Origin: Frankiales bacterium | Lineage (GTDB): Bacteria; Actinomycetota; Actinomycetes; Mycobacteriales; SCTD01 | Assembly (NCBI GenBank): GCA_025464795.1 | Contig: JAODNB010000106.1 | Location: 1 to 25,201, forward strand | Direction of reading: 5' to 3' | Length of the DNA stretch: 25,201 bases | In this document: one piece after another, positions 1 through 7,673 of the stretch | Numbering within the stretch: position 1 is the stretch's first letter | Layout of the letters: every line of letters begins with the position of its first letter | Translations under genes and position numbers: made by a program | Notes under the pieces: generated by a model | What the model saw: only the letters and a program-made list of their open reading frames with translations | Told to the model about the DNA's origin: nothing | The model's database searches: none

Positions 1-515
1 CCTCGTCCGAAGTAGATCGTGTTGAGGTAGTCCTCGAGGATCTTGGACTTGCTGACGCTCTGGCTCATCTTGATGGCGATGAGCGCCTCTTTGACCTTGC
101 GGGTGAGGGTGCGCTGCTGGGTGAGAAAGGCGTTCTTCGCGTACTGCTGCGTGATGGTGGACCCGCCTTGCGAGACGCCACCGCCGCTGACGTTGGTGAA
201 CAGCGCCCGCACGATCCCCCGAGGGCTGATCGCCGACTCGGTGTAGAAGCCCCGGTCCTCGGCGGCCAGCACAGCGTGCTGCGCCGCGACCGAGACCGCG
301 CTCAGCGGCACGATCTGGCGGTTGGTGCCGACCCGTCCCATCTCTGTGCCGTCGGCGTACAGGATCCGAGTCGCCTGCGCTGTGGCGATCTTGCTCGGCG
401 AGGGGACGCTGGTCGTCGCGTAGGCCACCCCACCTGCCGCGAGGAGCAGCAGCAGACCTGTCCCGAGCACGATCCCCACACGCCCCTTGCGCGAGCGCTC
501 CCGCCACCACGTCAT
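1..515 (-). CDS. Class A penicillin-binding protein, N-terminal part (glycosyltransferase 51 domain), truncated by window edge
   Basis: This protein polymerises lipid II into glycan strands at the outer face of the membrane. Only the first 171 codons are visible. The start is the ATG at 513-515, with GGAGGAG about 6 bases upstream. Residues 1-10 are basic and 13-33 form a single membrane anchor (GIVLGTGLLLLLAAGGVAYA). The GT51 motifs follow in order: EDRGFY (catalytic Glu86), GGSTITQQYAKN (about 117-128), then RTLTRKVKEALIAIKMSQ and ILEDYLNTIYFGRG at the cut edge. The family usually has EDxxFYxHxG in motif I. Here the His and Gly positions are Glu93 and Ala95, a substitution that may be tolerated because the catalytic Glu is intact. 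The transpeptidase domain would lie outside the window, so bifunctionality is inferred; a monofunctional transglycosylase is the alternative. A hairpin pair separates it from the gene upstream. Confidence 0.93.
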   Translation of the reverse strand, partial: MTWWRERSRKGRVGIVLGTGLLLLLAAGGVAYATTSVPSPSKIATAQATRILYADGTEMGRVGTNRQIVPLSAVSVAAQHAVLAAEDRGFYTESAISPRGIVRALFTNVSGGGVSQGGSTITQQYAKNAFLTQQRTLTRKVKEALIAIKMSQSVSKSKILEDYLNTIYFGR

Positions 516-549
516 GCGCGGCTCCTCCCCCTCTTGCCTTCGGTTGATG

Positions 550-593
550 CGTGCTGCCGGGCAGCACGAAGGGCGCCCCTGTCCGGGGCGCCC
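550..593 (-). terminator. Two consecutive hairpins between the DUF6131 gene and the penicillin-binding protein gene
   Basis: Reading the minus strand, a 9-bp perfect GC stem (571-579 with 585-593, 5-base loop) comes first, 20 bases after the DUF6131 stop codon. It is followed by an 8-bp stem (550-557 with 561-568, 3-base loop). There is no long U-tract, which is usual for actinobacterial terminators. The position fits termination of the DUF6131 transcript before the penicillin-binding protein gene. The second hairpin could instead belong to that gene's leader. Confidence 0.6.
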
Positions 594-613
594 TCGGTGT
601 GCTCAGTGCTGGG

Positions 614-760
614 TCACCAGACCCGGCGACGGTTCCCGCCCATGGGGACGAAGTTCAGGACGAGGCCGACCAGCAGCAAGATGATGCCGATCGTGAACAG
701 CACGTGGGCGGCCGGCACAACCAGGCCGATGATGAGCAAAATCAGACCGAGGGCGATCAT
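614..760 (-). CDS. DUF6131-like 48-residue membrane protein
   Basis: This is a very small integral membrane protein of unknown function. I chose the ATG at 758-760 because GAGGAG lies about 6 bases upstream; the longer reading from 835 adds 25 charged residues that do not fit the family. The product starts MIALGLILLIIGLVVP, continues with a second hydrophobic run (VLFTIGIILLLVGLVLNFVP), and ends in a basic tail (GGNRRRVW). This two-helix hairpin with a GGxRR-type end is typical of the short DUF6131 proteins common in actinobacteria. It lies 78 bases downstream of the beta-mannosidase stop, so it may be a separate unit. No promoter is convincing in that gap. Family assignment is from memory of sequence form. 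Confidence 0.75.
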   Translation of the reverse strand: MIALGLILLIIGLVVPAAHVLFTIGIILLLVGLVLNFVPMGGNRRRVW

Positions 761-838
761 GGGTGTCTCCTCTGTGGCGGCGTCTCCACCGCTCTGGTGG
801 GCAACGCGAATGTGCCCGCTGTAGGCACGCCTCAACCC

Positions 839-3343
839 TCAGTCACGAGATCCGTAGCTCGCGACCCGAAGGTCCGCACCGGGCTGCAACCCGCTGACCC
901 GGATGACGTGCTTCTCGCCGTTCCGCAGGTCGACGTAGTTGCTCTCGAACCGAGCCCCCGGGTGCGGCGACAAGACGTGTGCGAAGTAGCTGTAGCCGCG
1001 CGAGGTCAGCTCCACCTCCGCCGTCGTCTCGCCGGTCCAGGTGGTCCGGGCGTCGACCACACCGTCGAGCGGAAGGTCCTTGAGGAAGCCGAAGAAGCAG
1101 CGGTTCGGCTCGATCTCGGCTGACGGGGAGGAGACCCAGGCGTACTGGTCCGGGGTCGGCACGACGGGGCTGGACCAGACGCGGGCCGAGGCATACGCGC
1201 CCGCAACGACCGAGACCTCTTCGCGCAGGACCGTGTCACCGCGAAAGGTCGCCACCTCGACCACGAGGTCGAGCGGCACGTCGCGCGTGACCGAGTTGGT
1301 GACCCAGAGCTCGAGGCCCTGATCCGTCACGGTGAAGGAGGCGATGAGGGGTTGGTAGGCCCGCTGGAGGAAGTAGTAGCCGGCCTTCGCGACGAGGTCG
1401 TGGTCGACGACCGACCAGCTGAACCCGGGCCAGACGTCGTTGAACTGCCACACCAGGGTCCCGCCGCAGCGCGGCTGGCGGCGGCGGTAGTGCTCGATGC
1501 CGAACTTCAGCCCCTCGGCCTGGCAGGCCATCGAGAAGTCGACGTACTCCGCCATCGTGGTCGGGACGCCGGTCTCCCGCTCCATCAGGGCGTAGCCCTT
1601 GTCCTTGGGGGTGTCCTTGTTGCGCTGGTCGAAGGCCTCGTTGCGCAGCTCGAGCGATCCGGGTGTGGTCCAGCGCTCGAGGGTCGACAGCTCCGGCGCC
1701 GCGTGGATGCCGAACTCGCTGATGAAGGTGCCCTCGTCGTAGGCGTAGCGGTGGAAGTGCACCGCCTCCCCGCGGGTCTCGAACTCGGTCGGACCGCCGG
1801 CACCGATGGGGATGCCGTGCCAGACCTCCCAGGCGTGCCGGTCGCCGTCGCTCACGCCGTTGACCAGCTCGCCGTCGGTCTCTCCCCAAGGACTGCCCGG
1901 CCAGTAGGGCGTCGCCGGGTCATGGACCGCGACGACCGCAGGGAGCAGCTCGTGGAAGTACGACCAGCCCCAGGGGCCGGGCTCGACGTTGCCGTTGGTC
2001 AGCTCGTGGATCGCCTGCACCTCGTTGTTGCCGCACCAGAGCGCCAGCGACGCGTGGTTGCGCAACCGACGCACCTGGTGCACCGCCTCGAGCTCGACCT
2101 CCGCGGTGAGCTCCGCGTTGTCGCTCGGGTAGTCGAAGCAGGCGAACATGAAGTCCTGCCAGACCAGGATCCCGAGCTCGTCGCAGGCGTCGTAGAAGAC
2201 CTGCGGCTCGTAGATCCCACCCCCCCACACCCGGATCATCGTCATCTGCGCACGCTGCGCCAAAGAGATCAGGTCGCGGTAGGTGTCCGCCGGGATCGAC
2301 CCGACCAGCAGTGACGCGGGCACCCAGTTGACGCCACGAGCGAAGACAGGGACCCCGTTGAGGAGGAACCGGAACACCCGACCGTCGGGTCCCTCGCTGC
2401 GGTCCAGCACGACCGTGCGGACACCGACGCGGCCCGTCCAGGTGTCCAGCACACCGCTGCCATCGACCAGCGTCACCTCCAGGTCATACAGCGGCTGGTC
2501 CCCCAGGTCATGCATCCACCACAGCTGGGCCTGGTGCAGTGAGAGCTCGACCTCGACGGAATCGCCCGCAGGCAAGGACTTCTCGACCACAGCACCGCTC
2601 GGGGACGTCAGCACCACCCGCACCTGCTCAGGGCGGCCGCCGAAGCAGTCCAGCTCCACGGCCACAGTCATCGTCGCGGTCGAGGCCGTCACATCAAGCG
2701 CAGTGGTGCGCGCGTGCACGCCGGCGATCGCGGCGACGCGGCTTTGCGTCAGCGTCACCGAGTTCAGCAACCCGACGGAGGGGACGCGGGCGCCGAAGTC
2801 CCAGCCCCAGGAGAAGGTCGCCTTGCGCCGGACGGAACGACGGACGAGCAGCAGCAGGTCTTCGAGCGGGAGCTCCTCAGCCTGCGGCCGCACAGCCGCT
2901 TGACGTGCCCGGGTGGCCGCCGCGGCCGCCTCGATCTCGTCCGGAGCCAGGGTGTCCCGCAGCGGAGGGAGGAACCGGAGCAGCAGGTCGTTCCGCTGCC
3001 TCAGCACGCCGGTGACGTCCAGGACCAGCGGCCGGTGCTGGTTGGCGTGCGAGCCGACCAGGGTCCCGTTGAGCCAGACGTCCGCCACGGTGTCGAGCCC
3101 GTCGAAGGCAAGCGTGACCCGCTCCCCCTCGAGACCGGGGAACGAAGCCCGGTACCACCAGGTCTTCTCCTCGATCCACGCGACTGCGGCCTCGTTGTTC
3201 CCGAAGTACGGGTGTCCGATGAGACCCGCAGCGAGGAGGGACTCGTGCACGCCGCCCGGTACGACGGCGGGGATCCACACGGCGTCCGCCGCCGGTTCTC
3301 CCTCGTCTGTCGAGGTGAGCTCGAAGTCCGTGAGGAGGGTCAT
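839..3343 (-). CDS. GH2 beta-mannosidase
   Basis: This glycoside hydrolase family 2 enzyme removes terminal beta-D-mannose from manno-oligosaccharides or glycans (EC 3.2.1.25). At 834 residues its length is normal for bacterial beta-mannosidases. The N-terminal sugar-binding jelly roll covers about residues 1-190, with WWYRASF near 62-68 and LAFDGLDTVADVWLNG near 78-93. An immunoglobulin-like domain follows, then the TIM barrel from about 330 (RGVNWVPAS, MIRVWGGGIYEPQ). The acid/base is Glu441 in WCGNNE and the nucleophile is Glu543 in FISEFG. No signal peptide is visible, so the enzyme is probably cytosolic and would act on imported oligosaccharides. Its ATG directly follows the stop codon of the DppB-type permease (TAGATG) and has only a weak ribosome site, so it is probably translated by coupling. 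GH2 membership is firm; mannoside specificity rests on the overall sequence resemblance. Confidence 0.9.
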   Translation of the reverse strand: MTLLTDFELTSTDEGEPAADAVWIPAVVPGGVHESLLAAGLIGHPYFGNNEAAVAWIEEKTWWYRASFPGLEGERVTLAFDGLDTVADVWLNGTLVGSHANQHRPLVLDVTGVLRQRNDLLLRFLPPLRDTLAPDEIEAAAAATRARQAAVRPQAEELPLEDLLLLVRRSVRRKATFSWGWDFGARVPSVGLLNSVTLTQSRVAAIAGVHARTTALDVTASTATMTVAVELDCFGGRPEQVRVVLTSPSGAVVEKSLPAGDSVEVELSLHQAQLWWMHDLGDQPLYDLEVTLVDGSGVLDTWTGRVGVRTVVLDRSEGPDGRVFRFLLNGVPVFARGVNWVPASLLVGSIPADTYRDLISLAQRAQMTMIRVWGGGIYEPQVFYDACDELGILVWQDFMFACFDYPSDNAELTAEVELEAVHQVRRLRNHASLALWCGNNEVQAIHELTNGNVEPGPWGWSYFHELLPAVVAVHDPATPYWPGSPWGETDGELVNGVSDGDRHAWEVWHGIPIGAGGPTEFETRGEAVHFHRYAYDEGTFISEFGIHAAPELSTLERWTTPGSLELRNEAFDQRNKDTPKDKGYALMERETGVPTTMAEYVDFSMACQAEGLKFGIEHYRRRQPRCGGTLVWQFNDVWPGFSWSVVDHDLVAKAGYYFLQRAYQPLIASFTVTDQGLELWVTNSVTRDVPLDLVVEVATFRGDTVLREEVSVVAGAYASARVWSSPVVPTPDQYAWVSSPSAEIEPNRCFFGFLKDLPLDGVVDARTTWTGETTAEVELTSRGYSYFAHVLSPHPGARFESNYVDLRNGEKHVIRVSGLQPGADLRVASYGSRD

Positions 3344-4330
3344 CTACTGCAGGACGACTTTGGGGTCGGTGAGGGCGTAGGCGATGTCAGCGACCAGGTT
3401 CGCGACGAGGATGAAGAACGCGCCGAAGATCGTGACGCCGAGGATGACGGGCAGGTCGAGGTCCACGATCGACTTCACCGCGAGGTTGCCGAGCCCCGGC
3501 ATGCCGAAGATCCGCTCGGTGACGAAGGCGCCGCCGAGCAGACCGCCGAGGTCGAGCCCGAAGATCACGATCAGCGGGGGGAGTGCGGCGCGGGCGCCGT
3601 GCTTGTAGGTCACCTTGCGCTCCGACAGGCCCTTGCCACGGGCGGTACGGATGAAGTCCTCCTGCATCGACTCCATCATCTGAGACCGCGTCAGCCGGGT
3701 GTAGACGGCCGAGTAGATGATGGCCAGGGTGATCCACGGCAGCAGCAGGTTCGTGAACCACCCCCACGGGCTGTCCGCGATCCTGACGTAGTGCGGGAAA
3801 GCCACTCCCCCCTTGACGCAGAACAGCAGCAGCAGCAGGTAGCCCACGAGCTGGGTCGGCAGTGACAGCGTGGCCGTCGAGATCCCGACGATGGAGCGGT
3901 CGACGCGAGTCCCGGCTCGCAGGGCGGAGATCACGCCGGTCACGACGCCCATCAACAGCCACAGCACCGCAGCGCCGACAGCAATCGAGAGCGTCACGGG
4001 AAAGTCGCTCTCGATCAAGGTGAGCACGGGCACGTCGCTCTTGAACGAGTAGCCCAGGCACGGCGCAGGGCACCGACGTACCGCGTCACCCTCGCCGAAG
4101 TCCCTGCCCTCGACGAAGCCCTTGAGGTAGATGACGAACTGCTCGGGCTGCGACTTGTCCAGGCCGAACTTGTGCTCGACCGCCTTGAGCCGCTCCGGGG
4201 AGCACACGCGCCCGCACGACTTCAGGGCCGGGTTGCTCTGGAGCGAGAAGAAGATCACGAAGGTGACCACGAGCACGGCGAACAGCAGCGCGATCAGGGC
4301 GAGCACGCGACGGACGAGGTAGCGGGTCAT
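3344..4330 (-). CDS. DppB-type ABC transporter permease
   Basis: This inner-membrane permease belongs to the peptide/nickel/oligosaccharide ABC importer class. It has 328 residues. The N-terminus MTRYLVRRVLALIALLFAV is characteristic of DppB/OppB and leads into the first helix. The cytoplasmic EAA loop that docks the ATPase is present as EDFIRTARGKGLSERKVTYKH with LPPLI after it. The C-terminal part (FVTERIFGMPGLGN) is also diagnostic. The external segment between helix 1 and helix 2 carries four cysteines (SCGRVCS and RRCPAPC), unusual for this family and possibly disulphide-bonded. The start ATG (4328-4330) has no clear Shine-Dalgarno sequence, and a large stem-loop lies just upstream. It forms the membrane pore with the DppC-type permease encoded at 6125-7108. 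No ATPase gene is in the window. Confidence 0.93.
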   Translation of the reverse strand: MTRYLVRRVLALIALLFAVLVVTFVIFFSLQSNPALKSCGRVCSPERLKAVEHKFGLDKSQPEQFVIYLKGFVEGRDFGEGDAVRRCPAPCLGYSFKSDVPVLTLIESDFPVTLSIAVGAAVLWLLMGVVTGVISALRAGTRVDRSIVGISTATLSLPTQLVGYLLLLLFCVKGGVAFPHYVRIADSPWGWFTNLLLPWITLAIIYSAVYTRLTRSQMMESMQEDFIRTARGKGLSERKVTYKHGARAALPPLIVIFGLDLGGLLGGAFVTERIFGMPGLGNLAVKSIVDLDLPVILGVTIFGAFFILVANLVADIAYALTDPKVVLQ

Positions 4331-4337
4331 GGTGTGT

Positions 4338-4373
4338 GCGGGGGACGGCTCACCGCAGCGAGCCGTCCCCCGC
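4338..4373 (-). promoter_or_regulatory. 14-bp intercistronic stem-loop after the binding-protein gene
   Basis: A perfect 14-bp inverted repeat (4338-4351 with 4360-4373) encloses an 8-base loop. It sits in the 57-base gap between the stop of the substrate-binding protein and the ATG of the DppB-type permease. It starts about 7 bases before that ATG, where the ribosome site should be. In ABC-importer operons, stem-loops at this place often protect the binding-protein message or partly terminate transcription, so that the binding protein exceeds the permease. Occlusion of permease translation is also possible. Confidence 0.7.
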
Positions 4374-4387
4374 CTCCTCCTCGGGGA

Positions 4388-6103
4388 CTACTTGACCGAG
4401 ACGTTCGCGACGTCGACCTGGCCGCCGAACGGCAGCGCAGACCAGTAGTTCTTGATGTTGCTGCCCTGGATCGAGATCGACTTCCCGTAGTAGCGCGGGA
4501 TGACCACGGCGTCCTCGACGAGCTTGCGGTCGAGCTCACCCCAGAGCTTGTCGGCCTTCTTCAGGTCGGTCTCCGCCTTCGCCTGGGCCACCTTCGCGTC
4601 GAAGTCCTTGTTGCAGTAGTTCGAGACGTTGATGTTGCCCTGCGGCTGGATGGCACCGCAGGTGAACAGCGGCGGGATGACCGTCGAGGCGGCCGGCCAG
4701 TCAGCGATCCACGCGTAGCCCACCAGGTTCGGCTGCTTCGCCGGGGTACCGATGATGTCGTAGTACTTCGAGGCATCGATCAGCTGGATCTTGTAGTTGA
4801 TCCCTGCCTTCGCCAGGCCCTCCTTGATGACCGCAGCGACCTTCTGCCCGGTGGCGGTGGCGACGACGCCGACGGTCACCGTGACACCGTTGGGGTAGCC
4901 GGCGTCGGCGAGCATCTTCTTGGCCTTGACCGGGTCACCGGCGTCGTCCGTGGTCGGGTAGAGGTTGAAGTCCTGGTGCGAGGACAGGCTCGGCGGGATG
5001 ACGTCGTGCGCGAAGTCACCCGTGACGAGCGGACCACCACCGGCGATGCGCGCGGCCTTCTTGGGCCAGGCGACCTCAAGAGCCTGTCGGACCTTGATGT
5101 CGCTGGTGGGCTTCTTGGTCGTGTCCATGGCGGTGTAGACGATCGAGCCGTCCGGGCCCGTGATCACGCGGCTCTTGATCGCCGGGTCGCTCGTCACCTT
5201 GGTGACGTTCTCCGGTTCGACGAGCTTGAAGGTGACGGCGTTCTTGTCCTCGCCGTTGTCAGCGATCATCCGCTGGTCGATGGTCGCCCCGTCGAGCGAC
5301 ACGTAGCCGATGACGGTGTCCGGGTAGGCACCACGGGCCTTGTCCGTGGAGCGGTCCCAGTACTTGTTGCGGGTCATCGTGAAGGTCTTGCCGACCTGGT
5401 AGGACGACAGGATGTAGGGACCGGAGCTGAACGGCCGCAGGTCGTACTTCGTGTTGGTGTCCTTGGCCTGCGGCACCGGAGCGGTGCCGGGCAGTGCAGC
5501 CGCGTAGGGGAAGTCCGCGAACGGCTCCTTGAAGTGGAAGATGATCGTGGTGTCATCGGGCGTCTCGATCGACGCCAGACCGGCCTTGTCCTTGTAGGGC
5601 CCCTTGTAGGCGTCGCCGCCGACGAGGGCGTCCTTGATGTACGGAGCCCCCTCGGGCAGCAGCTCCGAGAAGGTGCGCTCGACGCCGTACTTGATGTCCT
5701 TGGTCGTGATGACCGAGCCGTCCTCGTACTTCAGGCCCTTCTTGATCGTGAACTTCCACGTCTTGGCGTTGTCGCTCGGCGTGCCCGTGTCGGTCGCAAG
5801 GTCCGGGATGACCTTGGTGCCCGGGATGCCGCCGGCCGGGGCGTAGGTGGTGAGCGTCCGGTAGAGCAGGCGACCGAAGTCACCGGCGTCCGTGACGTAG
5901 TTGCGGGCCGGGTCGAGGTGTCCGAAGTCGGAGTTGCTCAGGTAGTACAGCGTGCCGCCGACGGTGCCCTTCGACCCACTGGTGTCGGTGGTCTTGGACG
6001 AGCCGCCGCCGCAGGCGGCCGTGAGCGCGAGCGCGCAGACGGCAACGGCCGCCGTGGCGTACCGGGGTACGCGAGGGGTGAGCGCGAGGCTGGATCTAGC
6101 CAT
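4388..6103 (-). CDS. Substrate-binding lipoprotein of a peptide/oligosaccharide-class ABC importer (SBP_bac_5)
   Basis: This lipoprotein captures substrate outside the cell and delivers it to the two permeases. It has 571 residues, the long form typical of family 5 binding proteins. The ATG at 6101-6103 is preceded by AAGGAAG. A basic N-terminus, hydrophobic core and lipobox-like ALTAAC put the lipidated cysteine at residue 31, followed by a GGG-Ser/Thr linker. Family hallmarks are GGTLYY near the mature start, LDPARNY, the WKFTIKKGLKYEDGS block and KDIKYGVERTF. The C-terminal half has a YAWIADWP stretch and two cysteines (FTCG, SNYC). Its neighbours suggest manno-oligosaccharides, but most relatives of this type bind peptides, so the ligand is undecided. 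It lies between the two permease genes rather than ahead of both, an unusual order. Confidence 0.92.
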   Translation of the reverse strand: MARSSLALTPRVPRYATAAVAVCALALTAACGGGSSKTTDTSGSKGTVGGTLYYLSNSDFGHLDPARNYVTDAGDFGRLLYRTLTTYAPAGGIPGTKVIPDLATDTGTPSDNAKTWKFTIKKGLKYEDGSVITTKDIKYGVERTFSELLPEGAPYIKDALVGGDAYKGPYKDKAGLASIETPDDTTIIFHFKEPFADFPYAAALPGTAPVPQAKDTNTKYDLRPFSSGPYILSSYQVGKTFTMTRNKYWDRSTDKARGAYPDTVIGYVSLDGATIDQRMIADNGEDKNAVTFKLVEPENVTKVTSDPAIKSRVITGPDGSIVYTAMDTTKKPTSDIKVRQALEVAWPKKAARIAGGGPLVTGDFAHDVIPPSLSSHQDFNLYPTTDDAGDPVKAKKMLADAGYPNGVTVTVGVVATATGQKVAAVIKEGLAKAGINYKIQLIDASKYYDIIGTPAKQPNLVGYAWIADWPAASTVIPPLFTCGAIQPQGNINVSNYCNKDFDAKVAQAKAETDLKKADKLWGELDRKLVEDAVVIPRYYGKSISIQGSNIKNYWSALPFGGQVDVANVSVK

Positions 6104-6124
6104 GCAACTTCCTTTCCGAGGGGG

Positions 6125-7108
6125 CTACCTGTTGGACTTCGGGTTGAACGCCTCACTCACGCCGTCTCCGAAGAGGTTGAACGCGAAGACCGTGAGGAAC
6201 AGCACCAGGCCGGGAACGACCAGGTAGAAGGGATCGACCGAGTAGTAGGCCGAGGCGTCGGACAGCATGGAGCCCCACGAGGCGGTGGGAACGCGGATGC
6301 CGACGCCGAGGTAGGACAGCGCCGCTTCGGCGACGACGTTGCCGGGGATCAGCAGCATCGTGTAGGTGAGCACCGGGCCGGTCAGGTTCGGGAGCACCTC
6401 CCGGAACAGGATGCGCCACTCCCCGGCCCCGGAGACCCGGGCTGCGTCGACGAACTCGCGCTCCCTCAGCGACAGCACGAACGTGCGGATGAGGCGCCCG
6501 ATGTAGGGCCAGCCGAGGCCGCCGAGGACCAGCACGATGATGACCGGGCGCGGGACGTTGTCGGGTACGGCGCCGATGAGCGAGATGGTGAACAGCAGAC
6601 CCGGGAAGGCCAGCAGCAGGTCCATGACGCGGCTGATTCCCGCGTCGACCTTGCCGGGGAAGAAGCCGGCCACGCTGCCGAAGAACAGCCCCAGGACCAT
6701 GGACAGGAACGTGGCCGTGAGCGAGATGCCCAGGGAGACCCGCGCGCCGTAGCAGATGCGACTGAAGATGTCCCTGCCGGTCTGCGGCTCGATGCCGAAC
6801 AGGTAGCTGCCGCTGATGCCGGACAGGTGGCCCTTAGGCAGGCCGTTGTCGGTGAGGTGGTCGACGGAGGTCTGGTTGGGCGGGTGCCCGAGAGCATCCA
6901 CGATCTGCGGCGCGAACACGGCGACCAGCCCGATGAAGACCACAAAGGCGAGCCCGATCATCGCCGGGAGGTTGGACCTCAAGCGGTCCAGAGCGATCTT
7001 GCCCGGGCTGCGCGTGGGCCGATCTCGCGCCACCGGAACTGCCAGGTCGGGCACCGGGGCATCGGTCAGGCTGGTCGCGCCTGGCCTGTCCTCGTTGCCG
7101 CTCGCCAC
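6125..7108 (-). CDS. DppC-type ABC transporter permease
   Basis: This is the second permease of the importer and the first gene of the operon. The start is the GTG at 7106-7108, with GGAGGTGA and AAGGGG upstream. The 327-residue product has a Pro/Asp-rich cytosolic N-terminus of about 45 residues. A DppC-type first helix follows (LPAMIGLAFVVFIGLVAVFAP), then the external segment with YLFGIEPQTGRDIFSRI, a DppC signature (the family usually reads HxLGTDxxGRDxxSR). The remaining helices carry an EAA loop (REFVDAARVSGAGEWRILF, then EVLPNLTGPV). It ends SEAFNPKSNR, close to the usual DP(R/K) ending. It is separated by 21 bases from the binding-protein gene, so co-transcription is likely. Confidence 0.93.
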   Translation of the reverse strand: MASGNEDRPGATSLTDAPVPDLAVPVARDRPTRSPGKIALDRLRSNLPAMIGLAFVVFIGLVAVFAPQIVDALGHPPNQTSVDHLTDNGLPKGHLSGISGSYLFGIEPQTGRDIFSRICYGARVSLGISLTATFLSMVLGLFFGSVAGFFPGKVDAGISRVMDLLLAFPGLLFTISLIGAVPDNVPRPVIIVLVLGGLGWPYIGRLIRTFVLSLREREFVDAARVSGAGEWRILFREVLPNLTGPVLTYTMLLIPGNVVAEAALSYLGVGIRVPTASWGSMLSDASAYYSVDPFYLVVPGLVLFLTVFAFNLFGDGVSEAFNPKSNR

Positions 7109-7135
7109 AGATCCCCTTCACCTCCGGTTTCGCGC

Positions 7136-7164
7136 AACCTAGGTCCTGTCAACCGCTTTGTCAT
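7136..7164 (-). promoter_or_regulatory. Candidate promoter of the transporter/mannosidase operon
   Basis: On the minus strand, ATGACA (7159-7164) is separated by exactly 17 bases from TAGGTT (7136-7141), a good actinobacterial -35/-10 pair. Transcription would begin near 7129, leaving a leader of about 20 bases that contains the GGAGGTGA ribosome site. A second TTGACA (7147-7152) lies inside the spacer, 12 bases from the first, so a TGACA direct repeat overlaps the promoter and may be a regulator site. Confidence 0.5.
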
Positions 7165-7198
7165 GGCGGCGCGGTGCAGAGCAACACGCATGTGACCG

Positions 7199-7633
7199 TC
7201 ACGCACCCGCCGGCGGCTCGAGCAGCAACACAGGGATGCGCCTGCGCGTCCTGCTCTGGTAGTGCGCGTAGGAGGGGAAGACACCGCACGCCCGGGACCA
7301 CCACGCCGCGCGCTCGTCCCCGAAGACCTCGCGCGCGACCAGGTCGAACCGGGCCGGGCCGTCCCGCAGCTCTACCGCCGGGTGGGCCAGCAGGTTCCCG
7401 TACCAGCTCGGGGAGCTGGGCGCGCCTGCCCTGGACGCGACCACCGCGTACACGCCCTTGTGCTCCACCCGCATCAGCGGCGTCTTGCGCAGCGCGCCGG
7501 TCACCCTCCCGACGGAGGTGAGAAGCACGACCGGCCGGTCGCGGAAGGCGGAGCCGCCGGTGCGCTCGAGGTGGTCGACCTCGTCACGCACCCACTTCTC
7601 AGGGCTCGGAAGGTAGTCCCCGGTCAACGGCAT
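7199..7633 (-). CDS. Deazaflavin (F420)-dependent nitroreductase-family protein
   Basis: This 144-residue protein has the split beta-barrel fold of the Ddn-type deazaflavin-dependent oxidoreductases. These use reduced F420 to reduce quinones or nitro compounds and are largely actinobacterial. The ATG at 7631-7633 has GGAG upstream; the open frame extends further but its extra 30 residues look non-coding. The core motif is TSVGRVTGALRKTPLMRV, then a VVASRAGAP segment with SWYGNLLAHPAVEL, matching the family pattern TxGRxSGxxRxxPL...ASxGGxxxxPxWyxNLxAxPxV. The PLMRV segment is hydrophobic where family members often carry a tyrosine or valine. It is transcribed away from the small gene at 7674, with 40 bases between starts. 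Cofactor choice (F420 rather than FMN) is inferred from the family. Confidence 0.88.
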   Translation of the reverse strand: MPLTGDYLPSPEKWVRDEVDHLERTGGSAFRDRPVVLLTSVGRVTGALRKTPLMRVEHKGVYAVVASRAGAPSSPSWYGNLLAHPAVELRDGPARFDLVAREVFGDERAAWWSRACGVFPSYAHYQSRTRRRIPVLLLEPPAGA

Positions 7634-7673
7634 GGCTCCAGTGTTCCAGCGCCGGGCGTGGGAGGGTGAGTGC

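Noticed and set aside
761..838. Possible short stems (786-800 and 812-828) between the mannosidase stop and the DUF6131 gene
   Set aside because: Stems are only 5 bp and no T-run follows; not enough for a terminator call.
4172..7195. A 1007-codon open frame on the plus strand across the transporter genes
   Set aside because: It is antisense to three firm transporter genes. Its translation is rich in Arg, Asp, Gly and Val without any domain, as expected for the complement of GC-rich coding DNA.
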